Origin: Streptomyces mutomycini
Lineage (GTDB): Bacteria; Actinomycetota; Actinomycetes; Streptomycetales; Streptomycetaceae
Reading direction: 5' to 3'
NCBI RefSeq assembly: GCF_001700505.1
Contig: NZ_MAPV01000093.1
Span: 1 to 64,000 of the forward strand
DNA length: 64,000 nucleotides
Shown: one piece after another, positions 53,801 through 63,020 of the stretch
Numbering within the stretch: position 1 is the stretch's first letter
How the letters are laid out: each line of letters begins with the position of its first letter
Made by a program: the position numbers and the translations under genes
Notes under the pieces: model-generated
The model's database searches: none
Seen by the model: the letters and a program-made list of their open reading frames with translations, nothing else
What the model was told of the DNA's origin: nothing

Positions 53801-53829
53801 TTGACTGGTAGTTACTTTCCATATATCCG
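53801..53829 (+). promoter_or_regulatory. Promoter candidate for the GH3 gene
   Basis: TTGACT at 53801-53806, a 17-nt spacer and TATCCG at 53824-53829 in an unusually AT-rich stretch that runs to 53851. A GGAAGTTTC sequence follows at 53839-53847, reminiscent of but not identical to GAAAnTTTC elements before Streptomyces glycosidase genes. The GTG start is 41 nt past the -10. Confidence 0.45.
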
Positions 53830-53870
53830 TACCTTCTTGGAAGTTTCTTTCAGCACCGGAAGGGGCTCAC

Positions 53871-55712
53871 GTGCACCACCGCACCTCCAGACGCACCCTC
53901 CTCACCGCCACGGCGGCCACCGCCGCGGCCGCGGCGACCGGCGTCGGCGTTCTGCCCGGCGCCGCGCAGGCGGCCGTGACCGCCGCCACCTCCACGGACA
54001 GCCGTCTCAAGCGGCTCATCGCCCGGATGAGCCTGGAGGAGAAGGTCGGCCAGCTCTTCGTGATGCGGGTGTACGGGCACTCCGCCACCGAGCCCGACCA
54101 GGCTGACATCGACGCCAACCTCGCCGAGATCGGGGTCCGTGACGCCGCCGAGCTCATCTCCACGTACCACGTGGGCGGCATCATCTACTTCGCCTGGGCG
54201 CACAACACCCGCGACCCGCACCAGATCGCCGGCCTCTCCAACGGCATCCAGCGCGCCGGGCTCGCCGGGCCCACCCCGCTGCCGCTCCTCGTCTCCACCG
54301 ACCAGGAGCACGGCATCGTGTGCCGCGTCGGCGAGCCCGCGACGCTGCTGCCGGGCGCGATGGCACTGGGCGCGGGCGGCTCACGCTCGGACGCGCGCAC
54401 TGCGGGGAGGATCGCCGGGGCCGAGCTGGCGGCGCTGGGCATCAACCAGAACTACGCCCCTGACGCGGACGTCAACGTCAACCCGGCCAATCCCGTCATC
54501 GGCGTACGCTCCTTCGGCTCCGACCCGGACTCGGTCGCCGGCATGGTCGCCGCGCAGGTGAAGGGGTATCAGAGCTCGGGGATCGCCTCCACCGCCAAGC
54601 ACTTCCCCGGCCACGGGGACACCAGCACCGACAGCCACACCGGCCTGCCCGTCATCCACCACACCCGCGAGCAGTGGGCGGAGCTCGACGCCCCGCCGTT
54701 CCGGGCGGCGATCGCCGCGGGCATCGACTCCATCATGACGGCGCACATCGTGGTGCCGGCCCTGGACCCGTCGGAGGACCCGGCCACCCTGTCCCGGCCG
54801 ATCCTCACCGGCATCCTGCGCGAGGAGCTCGGCTACGACGGAGTCGTGGTCACGGACGCCCTGGGGATGGAGGGTGTCCGCACGAAGTACGGCGACGAGC
54901 GCGTCCCCGTCCTCGCGCTGCTGGCAGGCGTGGACCAGCTGCTCAACCCGCCGGACCTCGAGGTCGCCTGGAACGCCGTGCTGAACGCCGTGAAGAGCGG
55001 CGAGATCAGCGAGGCACGCATCGAGGAATCGATCCTGCGCATCCTGCGGCTGAAGACGAAGCTCGGGCTGTTCCGCGACCCGTACGTCACCCACCGGGGC
55101 GTCGAACGCACCATCGGCATCCCGTCGCATCTCGCCGCCGCCGACCGGATCGCCGAGCGGACGACCACGCTGCTGGCCAACACCGGTTCGCTGCTGCCGC
55201 TCTCCCGCCGGTCCCTCAGGAACCTCCTGGTGGCCGGCGCCGATCCGGCGTCGCCCTCCGGCACGACCGGCCCCCCGACCACCACGCTCGCGGGGGCGTT
55301 CGAGGAGCTGGGCTTCGCGGCGACGGCGCTGTCCACCGGCACGGCACCCTCCCAGGCGAAGATCGCCGAGGCCGTGGCCGCGGCGGAGGGGAAGGACGCG
55401 GTGATCGTCGCCACGTACAACGTCTCGGCGTCGAGCTCCCAGCGCACCCTGGTCGGCGCACTCGCGGCGGCCGGCGTCCCGGTGATCACGCTCGCGATCC
55501 GCAATCCGTACGACATCGCCCAGCTGGCCGGGACGGGCTACGCCGCGAGCCTCGCCGCCTACTGCTGGACGGACGTCGAGCTGCGGGCCGCCGCCCGCGT
55601 GATCGCCGGGCGGGCCCGCCCGGAGGGCAGGCTCCCGGTCCCGGTGCAGCGGGCGGACGCTCCCGCTCAGACGCTGTATCCCGTCGGCTTCGGGCTGTCG
55701 TACCGGAGCTGA
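53871..55712 (+). CDS. Exported GH3 beta-N-acetylhexosaminidase-like enzyme
   Basis: A 613-residue glycoside hydrolase family 3 protein. The N-terminus is a Tat-type signal (SRRTLLTATAATAAAAA, with an Ala-rich h-region and AQA cleavage site near residue 34). The barrel domain has the NagZ signature KHFPGHGDT (243-251) with the Asp-Ser-His acid/base loop (254-256), and the nucleophile is Asp329 (VVTDALGM). A second alpha/beta domain follows (from ~410). It likely removes N-acetylglucosamine from chitin or cell-wall fragments outside the cell. GGAAGG at 53859 supports the GTG start. Confidence 0.9.
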   Translation: MHHRTSRRTLLTATAATAAAAATGVGVLPGAAQAAVTAATSTDSRLKRLIARMSLEEKVGQLFVMRVYGHSATEPDQADIDANLAEIGVRDAAELISTYHVGGIIYFAWAHNTRDPHQIAGLSNGIQRAGLAGPTPLPLLVSTDQEHGIVCRVGEPATLLPGAMALGAGGSRSDARTAGRIAGAELAALGINQNYAPDADVNVNPANPVIGVRSFGSDPDSVAGMVAAQVKGYQSSGIASTAKHFPGHGDTSTDSHTGLPVIHHTREQWAELDAPPFRAAIAAGIDSIMTAHIVVPALDPSEDPATLSRPILTGILREELGYDGVVVTDALGMEGVRTKYGDERVPVLALLAGVDQLLNPPDLEVAWNAVLNAVKSGEISEARIEESILRILRLKTKLGLFRDPYVTHRGVERTIGIPSHLAAADRIAERTTTLLANTGSLLPLSRRSLRNLLVAGADPASPSGTTGPPTTTLAGAFEELGFAATALSTGTAPSQAKIAEAVAAAEGKDAVIVATYNVSASSSQRTLVGALAAAGVPVITLAIRNPYDIAQLAGTGYAASLAAYCWTDVELRAAARVIAGRARPEGRLPVPVQRADAPAQTLYPVGFGLSYRS

Positions 55713-55752
55713 GCACCGCCGGCGCCGGTCAGGGCCGGGCGGTGACAGACCT

Positions 55753-55801
55753 GTGGGCCGTGTCCACCGGGTGTGAACAACACCCGGTGGACACGGCCCA
55801 C
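55753..55801. terminator. Perfect 22-bp hairpin terminator
   Basis: Arms 55753-55774 and 55780-55801 pair perfectly over 22 bp around GAACA. It lies 40 nt after the GH3 stop and 20 nt before the S37 peptidase stop, so it ends both convergent transcripts. Confidence 0.9.
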
Positions 55802-55821
55802 TTCGGCGCGGCGCGGCGGGG

Positions 55822-57309
55822 CTACGGGCGCAGCGTGCCCCGGTCCCGCTTCAGTTCGTCGTCCCGCACGTCCAGGCGGGCGTCGAACTTCGCGAGGGGC
55901 CTGGCCTTCGCCGGGTCGGCCTCGACGGCCGCCGGCGCCACCCCGGCCCAGCGCAGGATGGCCGCGGTGGCGTTCGCCTTCTCGTCGGCGACGAGGCCGG
56001 CGACCTTGGAGCCGTGGTTGCCACCCGGCACGGTGTAGACGTAGCTGTCCCGGGCGCCCTTGCCGAGACGGAAGGGCTCGGCACCCCAGGGGTCGTTCTC
56101 GCCGTAGACGTACAGCATGTTCCGGGCGTTGTTCCTGACCCAGCTGTCCACGTCACGCATGACCGAGGGCTGGAACTTCATCGGGATGGAGCGCGGCACG
56201 AAGTTGCGCGGCGGCTGGTAGCCGTAGCGGCTCAGGTTCCCGAGCCAGGGCTGCTGGATGTCGGGCGAACCGAGCTGGGTGCCGGCCTGGTAGTAGTACG
56301 GCGTGTAGGTCCCGAGGCCCTGGTCCGCGTAGGCGGAGAAGCCCGAGATGCCGTCGATGGAGTCCCAGATCTCCTCGTCGGTGGCGTTCGGGGCGTCGGC
56401 CGGGATGGAGTCGCAGTCGGCGAGCAGGCTGTACTGCCAGTACGCCCAGACGTAGTCCATGACGACGGCCTCGTACGCCTTGTCGAGCGAGCCGACGGTG
56501 TCGAAGGTCAGGCCGTTCTCGGCGGCGTACGCCTCGTACTTCTTCTCCAGGGCCTCCCGGCGGACGAGGGCCTCGCGCTGGACACCGCCCAGCCGGTCCC
56601 GGCACTCCTTGGTGCCGACGCGTGCGAAGAACCGGTCGTACGCCGAGTCCTCGTTGTTCACCACGTCGTTGGGGGCGACGTAGGCGACGACGCCGTCCAT
56701 GTCCTTGGGGTAGAAGCGCTCGAAGTAGGTGGCGGTCATGCCGCCCTTGGAGCCTCCGGTGGTGAGCCAGTTCTCGGAGTAGATCTTCTTCAGCGCCTTG
56801 AAGACCCGGTGCTGGTCGCTGGCGGCCTGCCAGATGTCGAGCTTCGACCAGTCGGCGGGCGCGGGGCGGGACGGGGTGAAGAACCGGTACTCCAGGGACA
56901 CCTGGTTGCCGTCGATGATCTGCGTCGGCTCACTGCGGCTGGGGTTCGTGGAGACGTTGTAGCCGCCGGTGAAGAAGACCGTGGGCCGGGTCGTGTCCTT
57001 GTGCAGCAGGGTGACGCGCTGCTGGAAGGTTCCCTTGGACGGGTTCCTGTGGTCGACCGGCTGGGTGTAGTTGAGGACGAAGTAGCGGTAACCGGGGTAC
57101 GGCTTCTCCTGGGTCAGACTCATTCCCGGGATGGCCAGGATGCGGTCCTTGATGTCCTCGCTGCTGCTCTCGCCGCTGCTGCTGACGGAGCCGCTGCTCT
57201 GCTTCTCGGCCGGTACTGCGGCGGTGGCCGCACCGGCCGAGGCGCCGGTCGCACTCACTGTGCCTATGAGCACCGCGAGCGACAGAACGCCTCTGAGCGC
57301 CTTGCGCAT
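55822..57309 (-). CDS. Secreted S37 (PS-10) peptidase
   Basis: A 495-residue secreted serine peptidase of the PS-10/S37 type known from Streptomyces tripeptidyl and prolyl aminopeptidases. A Sec signal (LRGVLSLAVLIGTVSATGASA) precedes a low-complexity linker of Ser/Gly/Glu. The alpha/beta-hydrolase core has the nucleophile in TGGSKGGMTA, YVAPNDV after it, the Asp region YGENDPWGAEP, and the His in VPGGNHGSKV. It would trim N-terminal tripeptides or prolyl peptides outside the cell. Monocistronic, ending at a strong shared terminator. Confidence 0.87.
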   Translation of the reverse strand: MRKALRGVLSLAVLIGTVSATGASAGAATAAVPAEKQSSGSVSSSGESSSEDIKDRILAIPGMSLTQEKPYPGYRYFVLNYTQPVDHRNPSKGTFQQRVTLLHKDTTRPTVFFTGGYNVSTNPSRSEPTQIIDGNQVSLEYRFFTPSRPAPADWSKLDIWQAASDQHRVFKALKKIYSENWLTTGGSKGGMTATYFERFYPKDMDGVVAYVAPNDVVNNEDSAYDRFFARVGTKECRDRLGGVQREALVRREALEKKYEAYAAENGLTFDTVGSLDKAYEAVVMDYVWAYWQYSLLADCDSIPADAPNATDEEIWDSIDGISGFSAYADQGLGTYTPYYYQAGTQLGSPDIQQPWLGNLSRYGYQPPRNFVPRSIPMKFQPSVMRDVDSWVRNNARNMLYVYGENDPWGAEPFRLGKGARDSYVYTVPGGNHGSKVAGLVADEKANATAAILRWAGVAPAAVEADPAKARPLAKFDARLDVRDDELKRDRGTLRP

Positions 57310-57386
57310 GCACCCTCCCCTTGATTCACGACAGTGGCCGTGAACCTAGCGGGGGTGACACCTCCCACGCCAGACCTGTTCGCGTG

Positions 57387-57830
57387 TCAGCACAAGATCC
57401 ATCCAGTGGAACCGGAGGAGCCGCCGACGGAACCCGACGCCCGGACGCAGCGGTTCAGCGCGTGCACCGTGACCGGGCCGGCCAGCTTCGTGAACCTGCC
57501 GCTGTCGACGACCGCCCGGCCGCCGCGCGGCTGGAGCGACACCCGCATCGCCCGGCGTGCCCCCGGCTCCCTGGCGACGGTCACGGCGCACGCGTAGGCG
57601 CGGCTCTTGTAGACACGCAGCGAACCGGTGGCGAACGACACCGTCTTGACCAGCCGCCCGGAGCAGGCCGACGCGGCATGCGCCGGGGCCGCTCCGGTGG
57701 GCCCCAGCACCAGGCCGAGGGCCCCGAGCAGCGGCAGGACGAGGAACGCCGCCGCCATGCGCCGTCCCGCCCCCGGCCTCGGCCGTTCCGATGGCCTCAG
57801 TGATCCCGCCACGCCGTCCACCCCGTTCAT
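57387..57830 (-). CDS. Small secreted four-cysteine protein of unknown function
   Basis: A 147-residue protein with a basic N-terminus and a signal peptide (MAAAFLVLPLLGALGLVL ending AHA). The mature part is about 90 residues, mostly beta-strand, with four Cys (ASACSG, YACAV, NRCVR and the final WILC) that could form two disulfides. Its function is not recognised. The ATG at 57830 is preferred because it puts the signal peptide near the front; a GTG 14 codons earlier is possible. Confidence 0.7.
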   Translation of the reverse strand: MNGVDGVAGSLRPSERPRPGAGRRMAAAFLVLPLLGALGLVLGPTGAAPAHAASACSGRLVKTVSFATGSLRVYKSRAYACAVTVAREPGARRAMRVSLQPRGGRAVVDSGRFTKLAGPVTVHALNRCVRASGSVGGSSGSTGWILC

Positions 57831-57923
57831 CCCGCCCGCTTCATCGAACACTCCGGCCTCCACTGAACACACGTACGCATGGGTGTACGACGCGGGGGCC
57901 GGGCTTTCAGTTGCGGACCGGGG

Positions 57924-60900
57924 TCATACGCCTGCCGGAGTGTCCTCTCCCATGTCCTCCCCTATGAAGGTGCGCCACAGCCGCGCGTAGGCGCCTTCCC
58001 TGGCCAGCAGCTCGTCATGCGTGCCGTCCTCGGCGACCCTGCCCCGGTCCATCACCACGACCCGGTCGGCGCGCGCCGCCGTCGTCAGCCGGTGGGCGAC
58101 CACCAGCGTGGTGCGCCGGCCCGCCAGCCGGTCGGTGGCCTGGTTGACCTGGGCCTCACTGGCGAGGTCGAGGGACGCGGTGGCCTCGTCGAGCAGCAGG
58201 ATGTCGGGGTCGACCAGTTCGGCGCGGGCGAGTGCGATCAGCTGCCGCTGGCCGGCCGAGAGATTGCGGCCCCGTTCGGCGACCTCGTGCAGATAGCCGT
58301 CCTCCAGGGTGGCGATCATGTCGTGGGCGCCGACCGCCCGGGCCGCCGCCTCCACCTGCGCGTCGGTGGCCTCGGGAAGTCCGTAGGCGATGGCGTCACG
58401 GACCGTCCCCTCGAAGAGGTATGCCTCCTGGGGTACGACTCCGAGCCGGTGCCGGTACGCCGTCCTGTCGAGCCGGCGCAGATCCGTACCGTCCGCCGTG
58501 ACCCGTCCGCTCGTCGGATCGTAGAAGCGGGCGACGAGCTTGACCAGCGTGGACTTGCCGGCGCCCGTCTCGCCGACGAATGCGACCGTCTGGCCCGCCG
58601 GGATGCGCAGATCGATGCCGGTGAGGGCCTCCTCCTCGCCGGCGTACGCGAACGACACGTCCTCGAACGCGATCTCACCGCGCAGCGAGGTCACGTCCTG
58701 CGCCTTCTCGTGGTCGGCGGTGGAGGTCGGCTCCCGCAGGAGTTCCTGGATGCGGCCGAGCGAGACGGTGGCCTGCTGGTAGCCGTCGAAGACCTGGGAC
58801 AGCTGCTGCACGGGGGCGAAGAACAGGTCGATGTAGAGCAGATAGGCGACCAGCGCGCCCGTGGTCAGCGTGCCGTTGTCGACCCGGCCTGCGCCGACGA
58901 TCAGCACGGCGGCCGCCGCGACCGAGGCCAGCAGCTGGACGAACGGGAAGTAGACCGAGATCAGCCACTGCCCGCGCACCCTGGCCTGGCGGTAGTGGTC
59001 GCTGCGCGCCGCGAACCGCTCGGCGCCGTCGCGCTCGCGCCGGAACGCCTGGACGATCCGCATCCCGGAGACGGACTCCTGGAGGTCGGCGTTGACGACG
59101 CTGATGCGTGTCCTGGCCAGCTCGTACGCCTTCACGCTCTTGCGGCGGAAGAAGACCGTGCCGACGATCAGCAGCGGCAGCGTCGCGAAGACGACCAGGG
59201 CCAGCTGGACGTCGAGGACGAGCAGCACGACCGTGATGCCGAAGAAGGTGACGACGGAGACGAAGGCGGTGACCAGACCGGTCTGCAGGAATGTCGACAA
59301 AGCGTCTACATCGGTCGTCATCCGGGTCATGATCCGGCCGGTCAGCTCGCGCTCGTAGTAGTCGAGACCGAGCCGCTGGAGCTGCGCGAAGATCTTGAGG
59401 CGCAGGGAGTACAGCACGCGTTCGCCGGTGCGGCCCGTCATCCGGGTCTCACCGATCTGCGCCGCCCACTGCACGAGCACGGCGAGCAGCCCGAAGCCGG
59501 CCGCCGCCCAGACCGCGCCGAGCGCCATCTTCGTGACACCGTCGTCGATGCCGTGCCGGATCAGCACGGGCAGGAGCAGGCCCATGCCCGCGTCGACGGC
59601 GACCAGCGCCAGGCTCGCCAGCAGCGCGGCCCCGAAGCCGTGCAGCAGCCTGCGCAGCCCGTACGACTTCTCCGGGCGCACCGCGCTCGCCTCGTCGATG
59701 GCGGGGACGTCGGTGGCGGGCGGCAGCGCGTCGACCTGGGCGAGCAGCTCGGGAGTGGCGGGCATGCCGGCGGCCGCCGCGTCGCGCTCCTCCTCCTTGC
59801 GGATCCAGAGTCCGGGGGTGACCCCGCGCCCGGCGTCGAACTCGGCGTCCAGCTCCTCCTGGAGGGCGAAGTCGTCCTCCGGCGCCGCGACCGCCGACGG
59901 CTGGTGGCCGGGAGAGGTGCCGCCCAGCTCGTCCGGGTCGGTGAGCAGCCGCCGGTAGAGCGCCGAGCGGCGCTCCAGCTCCGCGTGCGTGCCGATGTCG
60001 GCGAGCCGCCCCCGGTCGAGTACGGCGATGCGGTCGGCGAGGCCGAGCGTGGACCGGCGGTGGGCTATCAGCAGGGTCGTGCGGCCCTCCATGACCTGCG
60101 CCAGGACTTCGTGGATCTCGTGCTCGACCCGGGCGTCGACGGCGGAGGTGGCGTCGTCGAGGAGCAGCAGGCGGGGGTCGGTGAGGAGGGCGCGGGCGAG
60201 CGCGACGCGCTGGCGCTGGCCGCCGGAGAGGGTGAGCCCGTGCTCGCCGACCTTGGTGTCGTAGCCGTCGGGCAGCTCGGAGATGAAGCCGTGCGCCTGG
60301 GCGGCCCGCGCGGCCTGCTCGATCTGCTCCTGGGTGGCGCCCGGGTGTCCGTACGCGATGTTGGCGCCCACGGACTCGGAGAAGAGGAAACTGTCCTCCG
60401 GCACGAGCCCGATGGCGGCCCGCAGCGAGTCCCAGGTCAGCTCACGGACGTCGTGGCCGCCGACCAGGACGGCGCCGTGCGACACGTCGTAGAAGCGGGG
60501 CAGCAGGAGCGAGACGGTCGACTTGCCGCTGCCGGAGGCACCGACGACGGCGACCGTCTCGCCCGGCTCGATGGTGAGGGAGAAGCCGTCCAGGACCGGC
60601 CGGTCGTCGTCATAGCCGAAGCGGACGTCGTCGAACTCCACGCTCGCGGGGGCGTCGGCCGGGAGCGTCCTGGTGCCGTCCGCCATGGACGGCTCGGTGT
60701 CGATCAGCTCCAGGACGCGCTCCACACCGGCCCGGGCCTGCTGGCCGACGGTGAGGACCATGGCGAGCATCCGGACCGGGCCGACGAGCTGGGCGAGATA
60801 CGTGGAGAAGGCGACGAACGTGCCGAGCGTGATCTCGCCCCGGGTGGCGAGCCAGCCGCCGAGGGCCAGCATCGCGACCTGGCCGAGCGCGGGAACGGCC

Positions 60901-61712
60901 TGGAGCGCCGGGGTGTAGCGGGAGTTCAGCCGGATGGTGCGCAGCCGGCCCGCGAAGAGCCTGCGGCTGACCTCGCGGAGCTTGCCGGTCTCCTGCTCCT
61001 CCTGGCCGAACCCCTTGACGACCCGGACCCCGGAGACGGCCCCGTCGACCACTCCGGCGACGGCGGCGGCCTGGCTCTGGGCGTACCAGGTGGCGGGGAA
61101 GAGGCGGGTCTTGGATCGGCGGGCGATGAACCACAGCGCGGGGGCCACGGCGAGGGCGACGAGGGTCAGGGGCAGCGAGAGCCACGCCATGATCACCAGG
61201 GAGATGAGGAAGAGCAGGATGTTCCCGATGGTCATCGGGAGCATGAAGAGGAGGCCCTGGATCAGCTGCAGGTCGCTGGTGGCGCGCCCGACGACCTGTC
61301 CGGTGGAGAGCTCGTCCTGCCGCTTCCCGTCGAGCCGGGTGAGCGTGCCGTACATCTCGGTCCGCAGGTCGTGCTGCACGTCCAGGGCGAGCCGCCCGCC
61401 GTAGTAGCGGCGGATGAAGGTGGCGATGTAGACGAGGACGGCCGCGCCGATGAGCAGACCGGTCCACACGCCGAGGGAACGGGTGTGGCTGCCGACGACG
61501 TCATCGATGATCACCTTGGTGATCAGCGGGACGAGGGCCATGACGGCCATGCCCGCCAGGGACGAGCCCAGCGCCAGCACGACGTTGCGCCGGTAGCGCC
61601 AGGCGTACCCGGTCAGCCGCCGGCCCCAGCCCTGCGCCTCGGTGCCCGGTTCCCCGGCGCCTGGTCCTTCCGCGCCCGGTACCTCCGCGCCCTTCTTCTC
61701 CGCGCCCGACAC
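57924..61712 (-). CDS. Single-chain double ABC exporter (TMD-NBD-TMD-NBD)
   Basis: A 1262-residue multidrug- or lipid-type exporter carrying both halves in one chain. First half: six-helix domain (VVLALGSSLAGMAVMALVPLI) and ATPase with Walker A VVGASGSGKST, signature LSGGQRQR. Second half: another six-helix domain and ATPase with Walker A GETGAGKST, signature LSAGQRQL and LLLDEATASLD. The linker near residue 600-700 is acidic. The architecture resembles mycobacterial Rv0194. The GTG at 61712 is chosen for AGGAGG 5 nt upstream; an ATG 18 codons earlier has none. Transcribed alone, and no substrate can be inferred. Confidence 0.92.
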   Translation of the reverse strand: MSGAEKKGAEVPGAEGPGAGEPGTEAQGWGRRLTGYAWRYRRNVVLALGSSLAGMAVMALVPLITKVIIDDVVGSHTRSLGVWTGLLIGAAVLVYIATFIRRYYGGRLALDVQHDLRTEMYGTLTRLDGKRQDELSTGQVVGRATSDLQLIQGLLFMLPMTIGNILLFLISLVIMAWLSLPLTLVALAVAPALWFIARRSKTRLFPATWYAQSQAAAVAGVVDGAVSGVRVVKGFGQEEQETGKLREVSRRLFAGRLRTIRLNSRYTPALQAVPALGQVAMLALGGWLATRGEITLGTFVAFSTYLAQLVGPVRMLAMVLTVGQQARAGVERVLELIDTEPSMADGTRTLPADAPASVEFDDVRFGYDDDRPVLDGFSLTIEPGETVAVVGASGSGKSTVSLLLPRFYDVSHGAVLVGGHDVRELTWDSLRAAIGLVPEDSFLFSESVGANIAYGHPGATQEQIEQAARAAQAHGFISELPDGYDTKVGEHGLTLSGGQRQRVALARALLTDPRLLLLDDATSAVDARVEHEIHEVLAQVMEGRTTLLIAHRRSTLGLADRIAVLDRGRLADIGTHAELERRSALYRRLLTDPDELGGTSPGHQPSAVAAPEDDFALQEELDAEFDAGRGVTPGLWIRKEEERDAAAAGMPATPELLAQVDALPPATDVPAIDEASAVRPEKSYGLRRLLHGFGAALLASLALVAVDAGMGLLLPVLIRHGIDDGVTKMALGAVWAAAGFGLLAVLVQWAAQIGETRMTGRTGERVLYSLRLKIFAQLQRLGLDYYERELTGRIMTRMTTDVDALSTFLQTGLVTAFVSVVTFFGITVVLLVLDVQLALVVFATLPLLIVGTVFFRRKSVKAYELARTRISVVNADLQESVSGMRIVQAFRRERDGAERFAARSDHYRQARVRGQWLISVYFPFVQLLASVAAAAVLIVGAGRVDNGTLTTGALVAYLLYIDLFFAPVQQLSQVFDGYQQATVSLGRIQELLREPTSTADHEKAQDVTSLRGEIAFEDVSFAYAGEEEALTGIDLRIPAGQTVAFVGETGAGKSTLVKLVARFYDPTSGRVTADGTDLRRLDRTAYRHRLGVVPQEAYLFEGTVRDAIAYGLPEATDAQVEAAARAVGAHDMIATLEDGYLHEVAERGRNLSAGQRQLIALARAELVDPDILLLDEATASLDLASEAQVNQATDRLAGRRTTLVVAHRLTTAARADRVVVMDRGRVAEDGTHDELLAREGAYARLWRTFIGEDMGEDTPAGV

Positions 61713-61837
61713 CCGTGCCTCCTGAATTCGCCCCGTCGCCCCGCCTGACCTACCGCATGTCCCCAACGCGGCCGGCGGCGGATTTCATCCTTCCGCAACA
61801 ATTCTCGGCCGATGGACGTAGACGGGGGCGGTTGGAC

Positions 61838-61868
61838 GTAGGACCCGGGGCCGGCCGACCGGTCCTAC
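61838..61868 (-). terminator. Stem-loop after the beta-lactamase-like gene
   Basis: GTAGGACC (61838-61845) pairs with GGTCCTAC (61861-61868), extended inward by GG/CC across a bulged base. On the minus strand it follows the stop at 61921 by about 50 nt. Confidence 0.55.
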
Positions 61869-61920
61869 GACCACTCGTCCCGGCAGACGCGGACGGGCCG
61901 GCCGGCAGCGGTGGCAGGGA

Positions 61921-62796
61921 TCAGCCGTGCGCGGGGCGGGCGGGCCCGATGCTCTCGTGGACCGCCCTGGAGACGGCCTGAATGGTGTCGATGCCGTCCT
62001 GCATCGTCCTGTTGTCCTGCGTGAGCACGGTGATCACGTAGTCATGGCCCTTGCCGCTGAACGCGCCGACGCTGTGCACCCGCCAGCCGTGGGTGGACCG
62101 TTCCAGCCAGCCGTTCTTGAGCTGGACCGTCGCGTCGCCCGGGGCGCCGGCCGGCACTCCCCAGCGCTGTTCCGGCACGACCTTGCGCATCCGCTCCAGG
62201 ACGAAGGTCCGCGACCTGTCGTCGAGGACCTTGTTCCTGGCCGTCACCAGGGTCAGCAGACGCTGTTCGTCATGGGCGGTGATCTGGGTGAGCCCCCACG
62301 CGCCCTTGGCGTCCAGTGCCGTGCGGGTCATACCCGCCGCCTTGAGGAACCCCTTGACCTTCGCAGGGCCCAGCCTGTCCCACAGCTCACTGGTCGCGTC
62401 GTTGTCCGACTCGGTGATCATGGCCGTGGAGAGCTCGCCCTCGTGCCGGGTGAGCGGCCGGTCCGCCTTCTGCGCGTCCCAGAGCAGTGCGGCGAGGACC
62501 GTGACCTTGACCACGCTCGCCGAGTCGACCTGCTGGGTGGGCCGCAGCGTGCAGCTCGTGTGCGTCCGGTGGTCCTGCACCGCCAGGGCGGTGGTGGACC
62601 TGTGGCCCTCGAGGGCTGCGGTGATGTCCTTGGACAGTTCCGCGGCGAGCCCTGCCCGGTCCGAGGCGCAGGAGACGGCAGGGGCCGGGGCTGCGGTGGC
62701 AGGCGACGCCGCCAGGGCCGCGGGGGCGAGAACTCCGCCGACCAGGGCGGCTCGGAACGCGGCGCGGGAGTACCGGGTCAATCGCTGGTGGGCCAT
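61921..62796 (-). CDS. Secreted class A beta-lactamase-like serine hydrolase
   Basis: A 291-residue exported protein. A signal peptide (AAFRAALVGGVLAPAALAA, AXA near residue 36) precedes a penicillin-recognising fold with Ser94-x2-Lys97 (SVVK), Ser130-Asp131-Asn132 (SDN), and K227-N-G in place of the usual K-T-G. The Glu166 loop of true class A enzymes is not obvious. The altered KNG triad and divergent pattern make true beta-lactam hydrolysis uncertain; a peptidase or cell-wall role is possible. GGAGG upstream supports the ATG at 62796. Confidence 0.8.
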   Translation of the reverse strand: MAHQRLTRYSRAAFRAALVGGVLAPAALAASPATAAPAPAVSCASDRAGLAAELSKDITAALEGHRSTTALAVQDHRTHTSCTLRPTQQVDSASVVKVTVLAALLWDAQKADRPLTRHEGELSTAMITESDNDATSELWDRLGPAKVKGFLKAAGMTRTALDAKGAWGLTQITAHDEQRLLTLVTARNKVLDDRSRTFVLERMRKVVPEQRWGVPAGAPGDATVQLKNGWLERSTHGWRVHSVGAFSGKGHDYVITVLTQDNRTMQDGIDTIQAVSRAVHESIGPARPAHG

Positions 62797-62976
62797 GCCG
62801 TCCTCCGCACTGTCTCGCTGGTCGCCCCGACGGAGCACCCGGACATGATGCATGGAAGCGGACAAACCGACCTATGGTCTGGGACACAGCCTGGTCGGCC
62901 ACCCCTGGTGCCGGCCCGTGGCGCCAGACCTCCGGGCCGGGCGCAGTGACCGACGCCACGCCGTTGCCCCTCGCCG

Positions 62977-63004
62977 GGTCCGGGCCGGAAGCCGGCTCCG
63001 GACC
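62977..63004 (-). terminator. Stem-loop after the ThDP enzyme gene
   Basis: GGTCCGGGCCGG (62977-62988) pairs with 62992-63004 across one bulged base around a 3-nt loop, 16 nt past the stop of the minus-strand gene. Confidence 0.6.
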
Positions 63005-63020
63005 GGGCGAGGGGGCGGGC

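Noticed and set aside
53839..53851. GAAGTTTC-type element as a defined glycosidase operator
   Set aside because: It only partly matches the known GAAAnTTTC palindromes, so it is mentioned with the promoter and not called separately.
57879..61748. A 1289-codon plus-strand open frame antisense to the ABC exporter
   Set aside because: Antisense shadow of a well-supported exporter gene; no recognisable protein features.
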